DNA from: Weissella viridescens
GTDB lineage: Bacteria > Bacillota > Bacilli > Lactobacillales > Lactobacillaceae
NCBI RefSeq assembly: GCF_003862435.1
Contig: NZ_RHGY01000002.1
Location: 160,863 to 202,169 of the forward strand
DNA length: 41,307 nt
Direction of reading: 5' to 3'
The position numbers and the translations under genes were made by a program. A model generated the notes under the pieces. That model ran no database searches. It was not told the DNA's origin and saw only the letters and a program-made list of their open reading frames with translations. Positions 20,584-28,443 of the stretch are shown here, piece after piece (within the stretch, counting starts at the first letter, position 1; every line of letters starts with the position of its first letter).

Positions 20584-21012
20584 CTACTCCTTTGAGAATT
20601 GGGCGCTAATATTAGCGGCACGTTCCTTATAAACTTCGTCCGAAACAGGATGTGGTTCAGAAGGGGCGGGTAGGTCCAAACCATCATCGTGATAGCGTGG
20701 AATTAAGTGGATATGTGAATGGAAGACCGATTGTCCAGCCGCTTCACCATTGTTCATTAAAATGTTCATGCCAATAATCTTATCGTCACTGGCTTTAATT
20801 GCACGTGCAACCTTAGGAATTTTTGTCAAAACCTTTTGGGCCAATTCATCAGAATAGGCAAAAATATCAGGAACATCTGCTTTAGGTACCAACAAGGTGT
20901 GTCCAGGTGTTGCTTGGCTCAAATCCAAAAAGGCTAAAACGTCTTCATCTTCATATACTTTGTATGCTGGAACTTCACCAGCAATGATTTTATCAAAAAT
21001 GTCTGCTGCCAT
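20584..21012 (-). CDS. hit: HIT-family nucleotide hydrolase
   Basis: 142 residues from ATG 21012, set by GGAGG 8 bases upstream; the frame stays open further, without a ribosome binding site. The sequence DIFDKIIAGEVPAYKVYEDEDVLAFLDL and the catalytic histidine triad HSHIHLIP identify an HIT protein. Family members hydrolyse nucleoside phosphoramidates or dinucleotides; the physiological substrate is unknown. It is divergent from ecsA, as the hit-ecs neighbourhood is in Bacillus. Confidence 0.93.
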   Translation of the reverse strand: MAADIFDKIIAGEVPAYKVYEDEDVLAFLDLSQATPGHTLLVPKADVPDIFAYSDELAQKVLTKIPKVARAIKASDDKIIGMNILMNNGEAAGQSVFHSHIHLIPRYHDDGLDLPAPSEPHPVSDEVYKERAANISAQFSKE

Positions 21013-21051
21013 GGTGTGCCTCCAAATATGTTTTTTATAATCGCTATTCTT

Positions 21052-21057
21052 ATTATA
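21052..21057 (-). promoter_or_regulatory. -10 box of hit
   Basis: TATAAT on the minus strand, 39 bases upstream of the hit ATG; the -35 is weak. Confidence 0.4.
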
Positions 21058-21158
21058 GCCTATCATTGGTAAATATGCTTGCATTCTTCGCTTTAAAAAT
21101 GGTGTAGAATAGAGCTATGTTATGATAACCACACTATAAAATGAGAAAGGGCATATTT

Positions 21159-21869
21159 ATGACCTTACAAGTTAACAATTTATCAGGTGGATACGGCCAA
21201 ACGACTGTCATCCAAAATATTAATTTCACCATCCCCGCAGGATCAGTGACTGCTTTAATTGGTTTAAATGGTTCTGGAAAATCAACCATCATTAACCACT
21301 TAATTGGCTTATTGGCACCAAAAACTGGCACAATTGTGCTCAACGGCCAAAATTTGGTGCAGAATCCGGTTGCCTTCAAAAAGCAAATTGCGTATGTACC
21401 TGAACAACCCGTCTTGTATGAAGAGCTTAATCTACAGGAACATATTCAAGCGATGATTGATATTTATCAACTAGATCCAACTGCCAGTTGGGCAGAGGCA
21501 AAGCGTTTACTTAAAATTTTCCGCTTAGATGACAAACTAAAGTGGTTCCCAACACACTTTTCAAAGGGAATGCGTCAAAAAGTCATGATTGTCATGGCAT
21601 TTATCACCCAAGCTGATTTATTCATTATTGATGAACCCTTTTTAGGCCTCGATGTGCTTGCCGTTCAAGATTTACTAACCCTAATTGATGAAAAGCGTGA
21701 AGCAGGAGCCAGTCTTTTGATTACGACGCATGTCATGAGTACCTTAAAAGCCCATGCTAATCAATATATTTACCTAGAACAAGGCCAAATCGTTGCGAGT
21801 GGGGCCATTGATGCAATTAGTGACCAAGTACCCGCGATGCTCATCGGTGAGGAGCAGGCCAATGGGTAA
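21159..21869 (+). CDS. ecsA: EcsA, ABC transporter ATP-binding protein
   Basis: 236 residues from ATG 21159, with GAAAGGG at 21145-21151 upstream (the ATG at 21141 overlaps that site). Walker A GLNGSGKST, signature FSKGMRQK (the Ecs-type variant of LSGGQ), Walker B LFIIDEPFLGLD and switch His in TTHV are present. In B. subtilis EcsAB affects secretion and intramembrane proteolysis (RasP); the transported substrate is uncertain. It overlaps ecsB by 8 bases; no ecsC follows. Confidence 0.93.
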   Translation: MTLQVNNLSGGYGQTTVIQNINFTIPAGSVTALIGLNGSGKSTIINHLIGLLAPKTGTIVLNGQNLVQNPVAFKKQIAYVPEQPVLYEELNLQEHIQAMIDIYQLDPTASWAEAKRLLKIFRLDDKLKWFPTHFSKGMRQKVMIVMAFITQADLFIIDEPFLGLDVLAVQDLLTLIDEKREAGASLLITTHVMSTLKAHANQYIYLEQGQIVASGAIDAISDQVPAMLIGEEQANG

Positions 21870-22968
21870 AAATGAACTTTTTAAACAACGCTGGACTGAA
21901 GAATGGCGCCGGTTTTCAAAGTATCTGAAATATGTGTTCAATGATCACGCCGTAATTGCTTTTTTCTTCCTGTTTGGTGCATTACTATTTGCATACCACC
22001 ATATTCTCCAAACTTTACCGGTCACTTGGTGGACGCAAACAGGATTGGCAATGCTATTATTATTGACGCTACTATGCTTCAAAACGCCAGCTAATTTTGT
22101 AAAACCAGCCGATGCCATTTTTTTCTTGGGAAATGACCAACAATTAAAGCAACTTTGGCAAACGGCGACACATTATAGCATGCTGGTTAATGGGGCCATT
22201 GAAGCGGGATTGATGCTGATTTTTTGGCCACTGATGCTGAAGCTTTTCCCAATCAATGTGTTCATGGTCGTTGGAATCACTATTATGATGATGGTCATTA
22301 AAATGGGGATTACATATCGTAAAGCCCATCAAGTTGCTGCGTTTAAACCGGCTACGCCAGAACTCATGAATTGGCGTGCGATTGCCAGCTTTGAAGAACA
22401 ACGTTTAAATACAATCTATACCTTTTTTAATTTATTTGTTGATGTGCCAGGGCTACAAAGCACAATCAAGTCGCATCCTTGGCTAGAACGACTACGTCCA
22501 TATTGGCCTGGTTATCATCGTGAGGCACTGTTGCCCATGTATGTCACAACCTTTATGCGTAAACAACAGTATCTCGGATTATGGGTTAGAACTTTGGTCC
22601 TTGGGAGTATTTTAATTCCATTTACCAACGGGTATTTACTTTTAATTCTGTTAGCACTGTTAGAATATCTATTCATTGCCCAACTAATTCCTTTAGTCGG
22701 GGGTTACCGTCGTTTAATTTTCGACTACGTCATCCCCGTAGATGTGCGTGACCGACAACGTGCCTTTCATCAATTAGGATGGCCGTTAATCGTTGTTGTC
22801 AACTTAGTTTGGGCAGTTATTTTACTTATTTGCCAAACAATTTCAATAAACCAAGGATTTATCATGATTTTGCTTGTCATTTTCGGTCTTTCTTTGGTAT
22901 TCTTATACTCTGATCGCATCATTGCGAACACGTTTAAAAGGAGAGTAAAACATGCGTCTAAGAAATAA
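21862..22968 (+). CDS. ecsB: EcsB, ABC transporter membrane subunit
   Basis: 368 residues from ATG 21862 (GAGGAG upstream; the longer frame runs inside ecsA). It is a polytopic membrane protein with hydrophobic segments near the N-terminus (AVIAFFFLFGALLFAYH), a middle pair, and several near the C-terminus (LLLILLALLEYLFIAQLIPLVGG, LIVVVNLVWAVILLIC, FIMILLVIFGLSLVFLY). The N-terminal KQRWTEEWRRFSKYLKYVFNDH is typical of EcsB. The partner EcsA overlaps upstream, and trmB overlaps its last 17 bases, so the three are one operon. Confidence 0.9.
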   Translation: MGKNELFKQRWTEEWRRFSKYLKYVFNDHAVIAFFFLFGALLFAYHHILQTLPVTWWTQTGLAMLLLLTLLCFKTPANFVKPADAIFFLGNDQQLKQLWQTATHYSMLVNGAIEAGLMLIFWPLMLKLFPINVFMVVGITIMMMVIKMGITYRKAHQVAAFKPATPELMNWRAIASFEEQRLNTIYTFFNLFVDVPGLQSTIKSHPWLERLRPYWPGYHREALLPMYVTTFMRKQQYLGLWVRTLVLGSILIPFTNGYLLLILLALLEYLFIAQLIPLVGGYRRLIFDYVIPVDVRDRQRAFHQLGWPLIVVVNLVWAVILLICQTISINQGFIMILLVIFGLSLVFLYSDRIIANTFKRRVKHASKK

Positions 22969-23614
22969 AAAGTGGGCGGGTCCTTGGCTTGAAGCTCACG
23001 CCGACCTCGTGATCAATCAAAAAAATGCGACTGATCTAAAGGGGCACTGGGACACCGTCTTCCCAGTTGCACAACCCATTCAAATCGAAGTAGGAACTGG
23101 AAAAGGACGTTTCATCATTGGAATGGCCAAAAAGTATCCTGAAATTAACTTTATTGGTATGGAAATTCAAGAAGCAGCTGTTGCAGTTGCTGGACGTATG
23201 GCTGATGAAGATGAAGCTGAATTACCAAACTTGAAATTCATCTATGGTGATGGCGCTGGTGTTGAAACTTATTTTGACAAAGGTGAAGTTAGCAAGGTTT
23301 TCTTAAACTTCTCTGATCCTTGGCCAAAAACACGTCACGAATCACGTCGTTTAACATACAAGACATTCCTTGCCGGATACCAAGCCATTCTACCTGATGG
23401 GGGTGAGCTTGAATTTAAGACCGACAATCGCGGACTGTTTGAATATTCACTCTATTCATTTAACCAATTTGGCATGAACTTCTTGCCAGATGGGATTTCA
23501 TTAGACTTGCATGCAGATGCTGATAAAATGGTTGATAATGTTGAAACCGAGTATGAAGAAAAGTTCTCAGAACGCGGTTTTCCAATCTACAAATTTGTCG
23601 GTTCATTTAAGTAA
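22952..23614 (+). CDS. trmB: tRNA (guanine-N7-)-methyltransferase TrmB
   Basis: 220 residues. It makes m7G46 in the variable loop of tRNAs. SAM motif EVGTGKGRFI, NFSDPWPKTRHESRRL (the TrmB signature DPWPKxRHxKRRL) and a C-terminal YEEKFSERGFPIYKF are seen. AAAAGGAG within the end of ecsB precedes the ATG. In many Firmicutes trmB lies beside the ecs genes. Confidence 0.95.
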   Translation: MRLRNKKWAGPWLEAHADLVINQKNATDLKGHWDTVFPVAQPIQIEVGTGKGRFIIGMAKKYPEINFIGMEIQEAAVAVAGRMADEDEAELPNLKFIYGDGAGVETYFDKGEVSKVFLNFSDPWPKTRHESRRLTYKTFLAGYQAILPDGGELEFKTDNRGLFEYSLYSFNQFGMNFLPDGISLDLHADADKMVDNVETEYEEKFSERGFPIYKFVGSFK

Positions 23615-23653
23615 AAAAATACCCAACCAGAAAATGTCTGGCTGGGTATTTTT
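23615..23653. terminator. Bidirectional terminator between trmB and yslB
   Basis: A 16-base stem with one mismatch (23615-23630 with 23638-23653), core TACCCAACCAG/CTGGCTGGGTA, flanked by A5 and T5 so that both convergent genes can end here. Confidence 0.92.
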
Positions 23654-23664
23654 ATTTGCTGTCA

Positions 23665-24090
23665 TTAAATTGGTAGATCTAAACTTTGTTCAGCTAACAC
23701 GGTGAAAACGACACCGCGCTCATTCGTCTCAACTTGTGCTTCAACACCAGTACCTGAAATAGCTTCAATGGCTTGGGCCAAAAAACCAGCTTCAAGGTAA
23801 AAACTAGGTGTTTTGCGTTCAGCTTGACGGGCTAAAACAATGGGTCCACTAAGTTCCCACTTCAACTCAGTTCCTTGGCGGCTCATTGCTTTCAAGCTAC
23901 CAAATCCGATACGATTAAAGCAGAGTTCAATGGCTGTAATACTACTAAGTTCTTCACGTTGCGCCAAATCTTTACCGGCCCAGTACAAAATATTTGATTC
24001 GTCTTCTTGTAATAAATCTGGCAATAAACGATCTCTTAGCACCGTTAGGGCAAATGTGTTTGTTTCTGGTGATTGAACTGACTCGTCCAT
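23665..24090 (-). CDS. yslB: YslB-family protein (DUF2507)
   Basis: 141 residues from ATG 24090, set by AAGGAG; the longer frame runs into the promoter region. The sequence matches the YslB/DUF2507 pattern: LRDRLLPDLL, then ILYWAGKDLA, GFGSLK, ELSGP and SFYLEAGFLAQAIE. The fold is related to the V4R/heme-NO-binding-like small-ligand domains. Function is unknown. It is transcribed divergently from the ADP-ribosylglycohydrolase-like gene, with overlapping promoters. Confidence 0.82.
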   Translation of the reverse strand: MDESVQSPETNTFALTVLRDRLLPDLLQEDESNILYWAGKDLAQREELSSITAIELCFNRIGFGSLKAMSRQGTELKWELSGPIVLARQAERKTPSFYLEAGFLAQAIEAISGTGVEAQVETNERGVVFTVLAEQSLDLPI

Positions 24091-24115
24091 AATGCACTCC
24101 TTAATTTGAAAATGA

Positions 24116-24131
24116 ATATACTCAAGTATAT
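24116..24131. promoter_or_regulatory. Palindrome over the yslB -10 box
   Basis: ATATACT-CA-AGTATAT is a perfect 7-2-7 inverted repeat. Its right arm contains the minus-strand -10 box (TATACT). Good position for a repressor of yslB; no regulator is identified. Confidence 0.45.
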
Positions 24132-24153
24132 AGCATTTCAAGCAATTTGCCAA
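24125..24153 (-). promoter_or_regulatory. Promoter of yslB
   Basis: On the minus strand TTGGCA (24148-24153), a 17-base spacer and TATACT (24125-24130), 34 bases before the ATG. Confidence 0.65.
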
Positions 24154-24175
24154 CATATTACATCCATGTTAAAAT
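24147..24175 (+). promoter_or_regulatory. Promoter of the ADP-ribosylglycohydrolase-like gene
   Basis: TTGCCA (24147-24152), a 17-base spacer and TAAAAT (24170-24175). Its -35 shares five of six bases with the yslB -35 on the other strand. Confidence 0.65.
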
Positions 24176-24203
24176 TACTGCCTGTGAAAGGAATCAGGTA
24201 ATC

Positions 24204-25124
24204 ATGAATCAATCTCAGACACCCTTAACGAATACAACTTATGGTTTGGTCAATGCAGATTGCTTTGCCGAACACCTCGATGACGCACAAACAACCGACT
24301 GGAGCTCAGCTTCTTCGTTGACATTAGCCACCATTTCGAGTTTATCACGTGGTTATAATCTGAGTCATTTAATGGATCAGTTCACTGCTTGGTATGCCCG
24401 TGGTGACTATACGGCTGATCGTAGTGTTCAAATGAGTGATCGTACGACGATCCGTTCAATTGAACACTATATGATTAACCATGACCCATTTTCTTCTGGT
24501 AGCCACCAAGAACAAGTCGTGGACAATGGGGCTTTGCTTCGCATTATGCCCGTCGTTTTGTTTTTAAATACTGAATACGGCGATGACTTTGTTGTTGATG
24601 ATCCGGCGATGCTAACGTTGCATCAAATTACCGGTCTCACGCATAATCAACCTTCCGCTCTCATTACGAATGGCATCTATGCCATGTTTGTAAATGAATT
24701 GATGGCAGGGGAAGAACCCGTTGATGCATTAGAAACGGCCATTGATACGGCTTATGACTATTATTCAAAACACAGAATTTTCCAGGATGCGCTGATCAAC
24801 TTTGATCAGCTCAATACGCCAGATTTTAAAAATAGTAATATTGAGTCTTTAACGGCTTCAAACTTAGCCATCGATACGCTAACTGCCTGCATCTGGATTA
24901 TTTTAAATTCAGATTCTTATGAAAGTGCGTTGGCGTTGACGCTTAAGTTAAATGGGGATCCAAGTAGTTTATTACCGCTAGTGGGAACAACTGCCGGCAT
25001 TTTGTATCCGGTTGAAGTTGATGCGATGGCTAATCTACCAAAAAATGGGACAAATCTGATTAAACGGATTTTAAACATTGGTAACCGCTCGTATCGTTTT
25101 CAGCGTCTCGAACTTTTTAATTAA
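24204..25124 (+). CDS. ADP-ribosylglycohydrolase (DraG) family protein, probably catalytically inactive
   Basis: 306 residues from ATG 24204 (GAAAGGAATCAGG upstream). The family scaffold is clear: DNGALLRIMPVVL (107-119), the TH of TGLTHNQPSA (143-152), and DTLTACIWIIL followed by YESALALTLKLNGDPSSLLPLVGTT (224-263), which overlays the DraG pattern DTL-ALW-L-SFEDAL-AVNLGGDSDTIAAIAG. The metal ligands are replaced. The family W-T-D-D-T appears as W33-S-S-A-S37, the GGDxDT loop is NGDPSS (250-255), and the first GDALG loop reads NADCFA. A working di-Mg2+ site is therefore unlikely. It may bind ADP-ribose-like ligands without hydrolysis, or be a structural or regulatory paralogue. It is a monocistronic unit with its own promoter and terminator. 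Confidence 0.8.
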   Translation: MNQSQTPLTNTTYGLVNADCFAEHLDDAQTTDWSSASSLTLATISSLSRGYNLSHLMDQFTAWYARGDYTADRSVQMSDRTTIRSIEHYMINHDPFSSGSHQEQVVDNGALLRIMPVVLFLNTEYGDDFVVDDPAMLTLHQITGLTHNQPSALITNGIYAMFVNELMAGEEPVDALETAIDTAYDYYSKHRIFQDALINFDQLNTPDFKNSNIESLTASNLAIDTLTACIWIILNSDSYESALALTLKLNGDPSSLLPLVGTTAGILYPVEVDAMANLPKNGTNLIKRILNIGNRSYRFQRLELFN

Positions 25125-25131
25125 CACAACG

Positions 25132-25175
25132 AACTGCTTTTTGTGTCATTTTAATGACCCAAATGGCAGTTTTTT
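25132..25175 (+). terminator. Terminator after the DraG-like gene
   Basis: AACTGC (25132-25137) pairs with GCAGTT (25166-25171). Inside are TTTG/CAAA and GTCAT/ATGAC stems with a TTTA loop. A T-run follows. Confidence 0.82.
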
Positions 25176-25330
25176 AATTAAATTGATACACTAATTTTTC
25201 AATAAATGGGATATACTTGGCAGAGTTCTTAACTGAGCCTTAAATGTATTATCGGGCATATTTGTCCATCCTGATTCATCAGCATAATATTGATCAATCA
25301 AAAACCACGCTTGAAGGGAGCATAATCGGA

Positions 25331-26107
25331 ATGGGACAAGATCGACAACAGTTACTCCTTGCGAAAACCTGTCTATTAGCTAGCCAAATTCTAATGGAAA
25401 ACGGTTCTGAATTAGCACGGATTGATGACACTGTTAAATATATTTCGAATACATATTCAGCAGGGAACGATGACATTGAATCCTATGTCACGAGTACCCT
25501 TATTATTATCACAGCCAATGACCCTGCCGACGAAGAGATGCAGCCACTGGTTCTTGTTGAAAAAACAAATGTGAAATCGATCAATCTAACCAAGATTGAT
25601 GAAATCAACCGACTATCACGGGCGTTTGTTGCGCGTGAACTAGACTTAAAGGAACTTTATTCGGCTTTACGTACACTCCGTAAGACACCTATGACTAGTC
25701 TAACTAAGGCGAATATCGGAAGTTTCTTCTTAAGTAGCACCTTAACCTATTTAGCTACCCAAAGTTTCGTGGCGAGCATTTTAGCTGGCTTATTTGGAAC
25801 ATTGGGTATGTATTTGGTAACAAAAATTTATGCTGCCTTACATCGACCCTTTATTGGTGAATTAATGGTTGCAGCAATCATTACAATTCTGGTACGTCTG
25901 ATCATGCTTGTCGTGCCATTGCCTGAATTCAACAACATCATTATCGGGGCACTTTTCCCATTGCTACCTGGGGTGCAATTAACGACATCCATTAACGATA
26001 TTTTTGATGGTAATCTGATTAGTGGACCTCAACGTTTGCTTAGTGCCTTGATTCTAACCTTCACGATGGTGTTGGGTAGTTTACTCGTCTTTACCATTTG
26101 GAGGTAG
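25331..26107 (+). CDS. Threonine/serine exporter, ThrE/YjjP-type N-terminal subunit
   Basis: 258 residues from ATG 25331, preceded by GAAGGGAG at 25313-25320 (10-base spacing); the earlier ATG at 25244 has no ribosome binding site. A cytoplasmic DUF1212-type domain (about 1-130, ENGSELARIDDTVKYI) is followed by five or so membrane helices (SFFLSSTLTYLA, FIGELMVAAIITILVRLIMLVV, IIIGALFPLLPGVQLTTSI, LLSALILTFTMVLGSLLVF). In this split form the protein works with the small ThrE2/YjjB partner encoded next. Export of threonine/serine or dicarboxylates is known for different members; the substrate here is inferred. Confidence 0.85.
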   Translation: MGQDRQQLLLAKTCLLASQILMENGSELARIDDTVKYISNTYSAGNDDIESYVTSTLIIITANDPADEEMQPLVLVEKTNVKSINLTKIDEINRLSRAFVARELDLKELYSALRTLRKTPMTSLTKANIGSFFLSSTLTYLATQSFVASILAGLFGTLGMYLVTKIYAALHRPFIGELMVAAIITILVRLIMLVVPLPEFNNIIIGALFPLLPGVQLTTSINDIFDGNLISGPQRLLSALILTFTMVLGSLLVFTIWR

Positions 26108-26109
26108 TT

Positions 26110-26583
26110 ATGGCCATTTTAGACATTTTATTTAAATTTGTACTTATTTTTGGCGCCTCGATTGGGTTTGCGATGACTGTTCAAGCCCCCAATCGTTCAT
26201 TAGCCATCACTGGAACCATTGGGGCAGTTAGTTACATCCCAAATCTCATTGCTTCAGCGTTAACGCATAATATTTATTACGGAATTGCTTTTGGGGTCGC
26301 CAGTGTCACAACGCTGTGCTTTTTTGCAGCCCGTATGTACCATATTCCAGCCTTTATTCTACTAGTACCTGGATTAGTCCCATATTTCCCAGGGCAAAAA
26401 CTTTATCAAATGATTTGGAGTCTGTTCCAACTAGACTTGAGTGATTTCATTACAAATACTGCTGGTTTCGTTGAGACATCAGTCTGCATTTACGGAAGTA
26501 TGTTAACGATGAATTTAGCCTTACCCATCATCATGCAATTCTACCGGAAAATAAAACAACAACGTCAAACAAAGTCATTTTAA
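26110..26583 (+). CDS. Threonine/serine exporter, YjjB-type small subunit (ThrE2)
   Basis: 157 residues from ATG 26110. GGAGG (26100-26104) lies in the last codons of the upstream gene. Four to five membrane helices: ILFKFVLIFGASIGFAMTV, ITGTIGAVSYIPNLIASAL, YYGIAFGVASVTTLCFFAAR, PAFILLVPGLVPYFPG, SVCIYGSMLTMNLALPIIM. The motif PAFILLVPGLVPYFPG is the PLVPG-type loop of this family. It is two bases downstream of its partner, so translation is coupled. Confidence 0.87.
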   Translation: MAILDILFKFVLIFGASIGFAMTVQAPNRSLAITGTIGAVSYIPNLIASALTHNIYYGIAFGVASVTTLCFFAARMYHIPAFILLVPGLVPYFPGQKLYQMIWSLFQLDLSDFITNTAGFVETSVCIYGSMLTMNLALPIIMQFYRKIKQQRQTKSF

Positions 26584-26584
26584 G

Positions 26585-26616
26585 AAGTCGGTGTTATTTA
26601 CACCGGCTTTTTTTTC
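26585..26616 (+). terminator. Terminator after the exporter pair
   Basis: AAGTCGGTGT (26585-26594) pairs with ACACCGGCTT (26600-26609), one wobble, loop TATTT, then a T-run. Confidence 0.9.
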
Positions 26617-26657
26617 ATCTAAAATGAAATGAGATAGAAAACCAAGAAATCGGAGAG

Positions 26658-27500
26658 ATGCAGCCCGTGACTGATATTAAAATGATTGCAACTGATTTGG
26701 ATGGCACTTTTTTTAATGACCAACGCCAAGTCAATGAACCCAAATTTGCCGCACTTTTGGACTATTTTGACCAGCATGACATGCATTTTGTCATTGCAAC
26801 TGGTAATGACCAACCCTTGGTTGACCAAATTTTCGCACCATTTCTAGGACGTTTTGACTATGTGATGAATAACGGCGCCCAAGTTTCAACGCGAACGGGG
26901 CAACAACTCCGTGAAGCCCATTTTAAAGCTCCTGATTTGCCAATCATTCAAGATTTGATTGAAGGGCAAAATATGCATTTCCGTCATGGCATTATTTTTA
27001 ATGGTGTCCATGATTCTTATATGCTCCGCGATTATATTGAGGTGGGGGATCTCTATGACGATATCTTATGGTATTTCCCCAAGTTGAAGTATATTGATCG
27101 CATTTCAGATATTCCAGCAGATGAAACCATTGTTAAAGTCATCTTTAGTGCTGCGCCGGATGAAGCTAACCAATTCATCACTATGGTGAATTCGGAATTT
27201 GCGGAAGCTTACCATGCCACCACTTCGGGCTATGGCGCCATCGATGTCATCCCCGCAAATGTCAATAAGGCAACTGGGCTCGATTATTTACTTGATTTTT
27301 ATCATCTTGAAGCATCAGAGCTCATGACTTTTGGTGATGGCTTTAATGATTTAGAAATGCTCGAATATGCTGCTGAACCAAAATCAATGCCAAATGGGGA
27401 TACCTATATCAAAGACCATTTCCCACAGGCAATTGCTGATAACAATCATGATGGTGTACTGGATACCATCATCCGAACATTAAATATTAAACTTAAATAA
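26658..27500 (+). CDS. HAD-superfamily Cof-type phosphatase
   Basis: 280 residues. Motif I DLDGTFFND (nucleophile Asp near residue 14), motif II FVIATGND, a Lys in VKVIF, and motif III FGDGFNDLEML; the C2B cap sits between motifs II and III. Such enzymes dephosphorylate sugar phosphates or cofactor phosphates such as FMN or PLP; the substrate cannot be read from sequence. GGAGAG at 26652-26657 touches the ATG, so GTG at 26667 (codon 4) may be the real start. It is 27-42 bases upstream of the GT8 gene and probably co-transcribed with it. Confidence 0.9.
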   Translation: MQPVTDIKMIATDLDGTFFNDQRQVNEPKFAALLDYFDQHDMHFVIATGNDQPLVDQIFAPFLGRFDYVMNNGAQVSTRTGQQLREAHFKAPDLPIIQDLIEGQNMHFRHGIIFNGVHDSYMLRDYIEVGDLYDDILWYFPKLKYIDRISDIPADETIVKVIFSAAPDEANQFITMVNSEFAEAYHATTSGYGAIDVIPANVNKATGLDYLLDFYHLEASELMTFGDGFNDLEMLEYAAEPKSMPNGDTYIKDHFPQAIADNNHDGVLDTIIRTLNIKLK

Positions 27501-27542
27501 CCACATGCCGATTCGGATGGGTTTAAAATGAATGAGGCCAAA

Positions 27543-28370
27543 ATGGATATTAACCTATTATTTTCGATTGACGAAAATTTCACAACACAACTAATGACCA
27601 CAGTGTATTCGATTTATGCGAACTCACAATCAGATAATCACTATCATGTTTATATCGTGCAAGAGGAGCCCCTCAAGACGGCTAAGCAATTAAATGCTTT
27701 CTTTGATCGATACGATATAGATTACCATCCCATCGTGATTGATAAACATGACTTCTCAAAGGCACCCGTTTCAAAACGCTATCCCAAGTCAATCTATTTC
27801 CGTCTATTGGCCCATGAGTATTTACCAACCGACCTAGATAAGATTCTGTATCTTGATGCCGATATCCTGTGTCTCAATGATATGACCCCGTTCTACGAAA
27901 CAGATTTAACGGGTTACCTCTACGCTGCATCAATGCATGCTGATGCTTTAAACCTAACGAGTACGGTCAATAAGATTCGTTTGGATACAGATTTGGATAA
28001 CTACTACAATTCTGGAGTATTGTTGATGAACCTGGCCTTAATTCGCGAAAAGGTCCACCCAAGTGATATCTTTAAATTCATCGACGAATATAAAAATTTC
28101 TTACTCTTACCTGATCAAGATGTCCTTAATAAATTATATGGGGACGATATCATGCCTGTTCCTGATAACTATTACAACTACGATGTGCGTAAAGATTTAA
28201 CTTATCAAATCGTAAGTGATGGGGAATACACCCCAAGCTGGGTGGCTGAGAACACCGTCTTCTTACATTACTGTGGTAAAAATAAGCCATGGCAAGCCAA
28301 GAATCCAAATGATAAATATAATTTTATTTATAAACATTATATGCACTTGACCTTGGATGATAATAAGTAA
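27543..28370 (+). CDS. Family 8 glycosyltransferase
   Basis: 275 residues from ATG 27543 (GAGG 5 bases upstream); an in-frame ATG at 27528 is the alternative. GT-A fold retaining enzyme: NLLFSIDENFTTQLMTTVYSI at the N-terminus, the metal-binding DxD in YLDADILCLND, YYNSGVLLMNL, DQDVLNKLYGD and FLHYCGKNKPW with the conserved late His. It would transfer glucose or galactose from a UDP-sugar to a surface polymer or protein; the acceptor is unknown. No signal peptide, so cytoplasmic. Confidence 0.9.
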   Translation: MDINLLFSIDENFTTQLMTTVYSIYANSQSDNHYHVYIVQEEPLKTAKQLNAFFDRYDIDYHPIVIDKHDFSKAPVSKRYPKSIYFRLLAHEYLPTDLDKILYLDADILCLNDMTPFYETDLTGYLYAASMHADALNLTSTVNKIRLDTDLDNYYNSGVLLMNLALIREKVHPSDIFKFIDEYKNFLLLPDQDVLNKLYGDDIMPVPDNYYNYDVRKDLTYQIVSDGEYTPSWVAENTVFLHYCGKNKPWQAKNPNDKYNFIYKHYMHLTLDDNK

Positions 28371-28375
28371 TGATA

Positions 28376-28404
28376 TTGCCACGTTAATGAAAATTAGCTA
28401 TAAT
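28376..28404 (+). promoter_or_regulatory. Promoter of the amino-acid permease gene
   Basis: TTGCCA (28376-28381), exactly 17 bases, and TATAAT (28399-28404), 40 bases upstream of the ATG. Confidence 0.7.
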
Positions 28405-28443
28405 AGTTAAATTGTTGATTAAAAAGAATGTAGGTAAAATAAC

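Noticed and set aside
21159-21869. Degenerate ABC signature in EcsA (FSKGM instead of LSGGQ)
   Set aside because: This variant is normal for the EcsA group and not evidence of inactivity.
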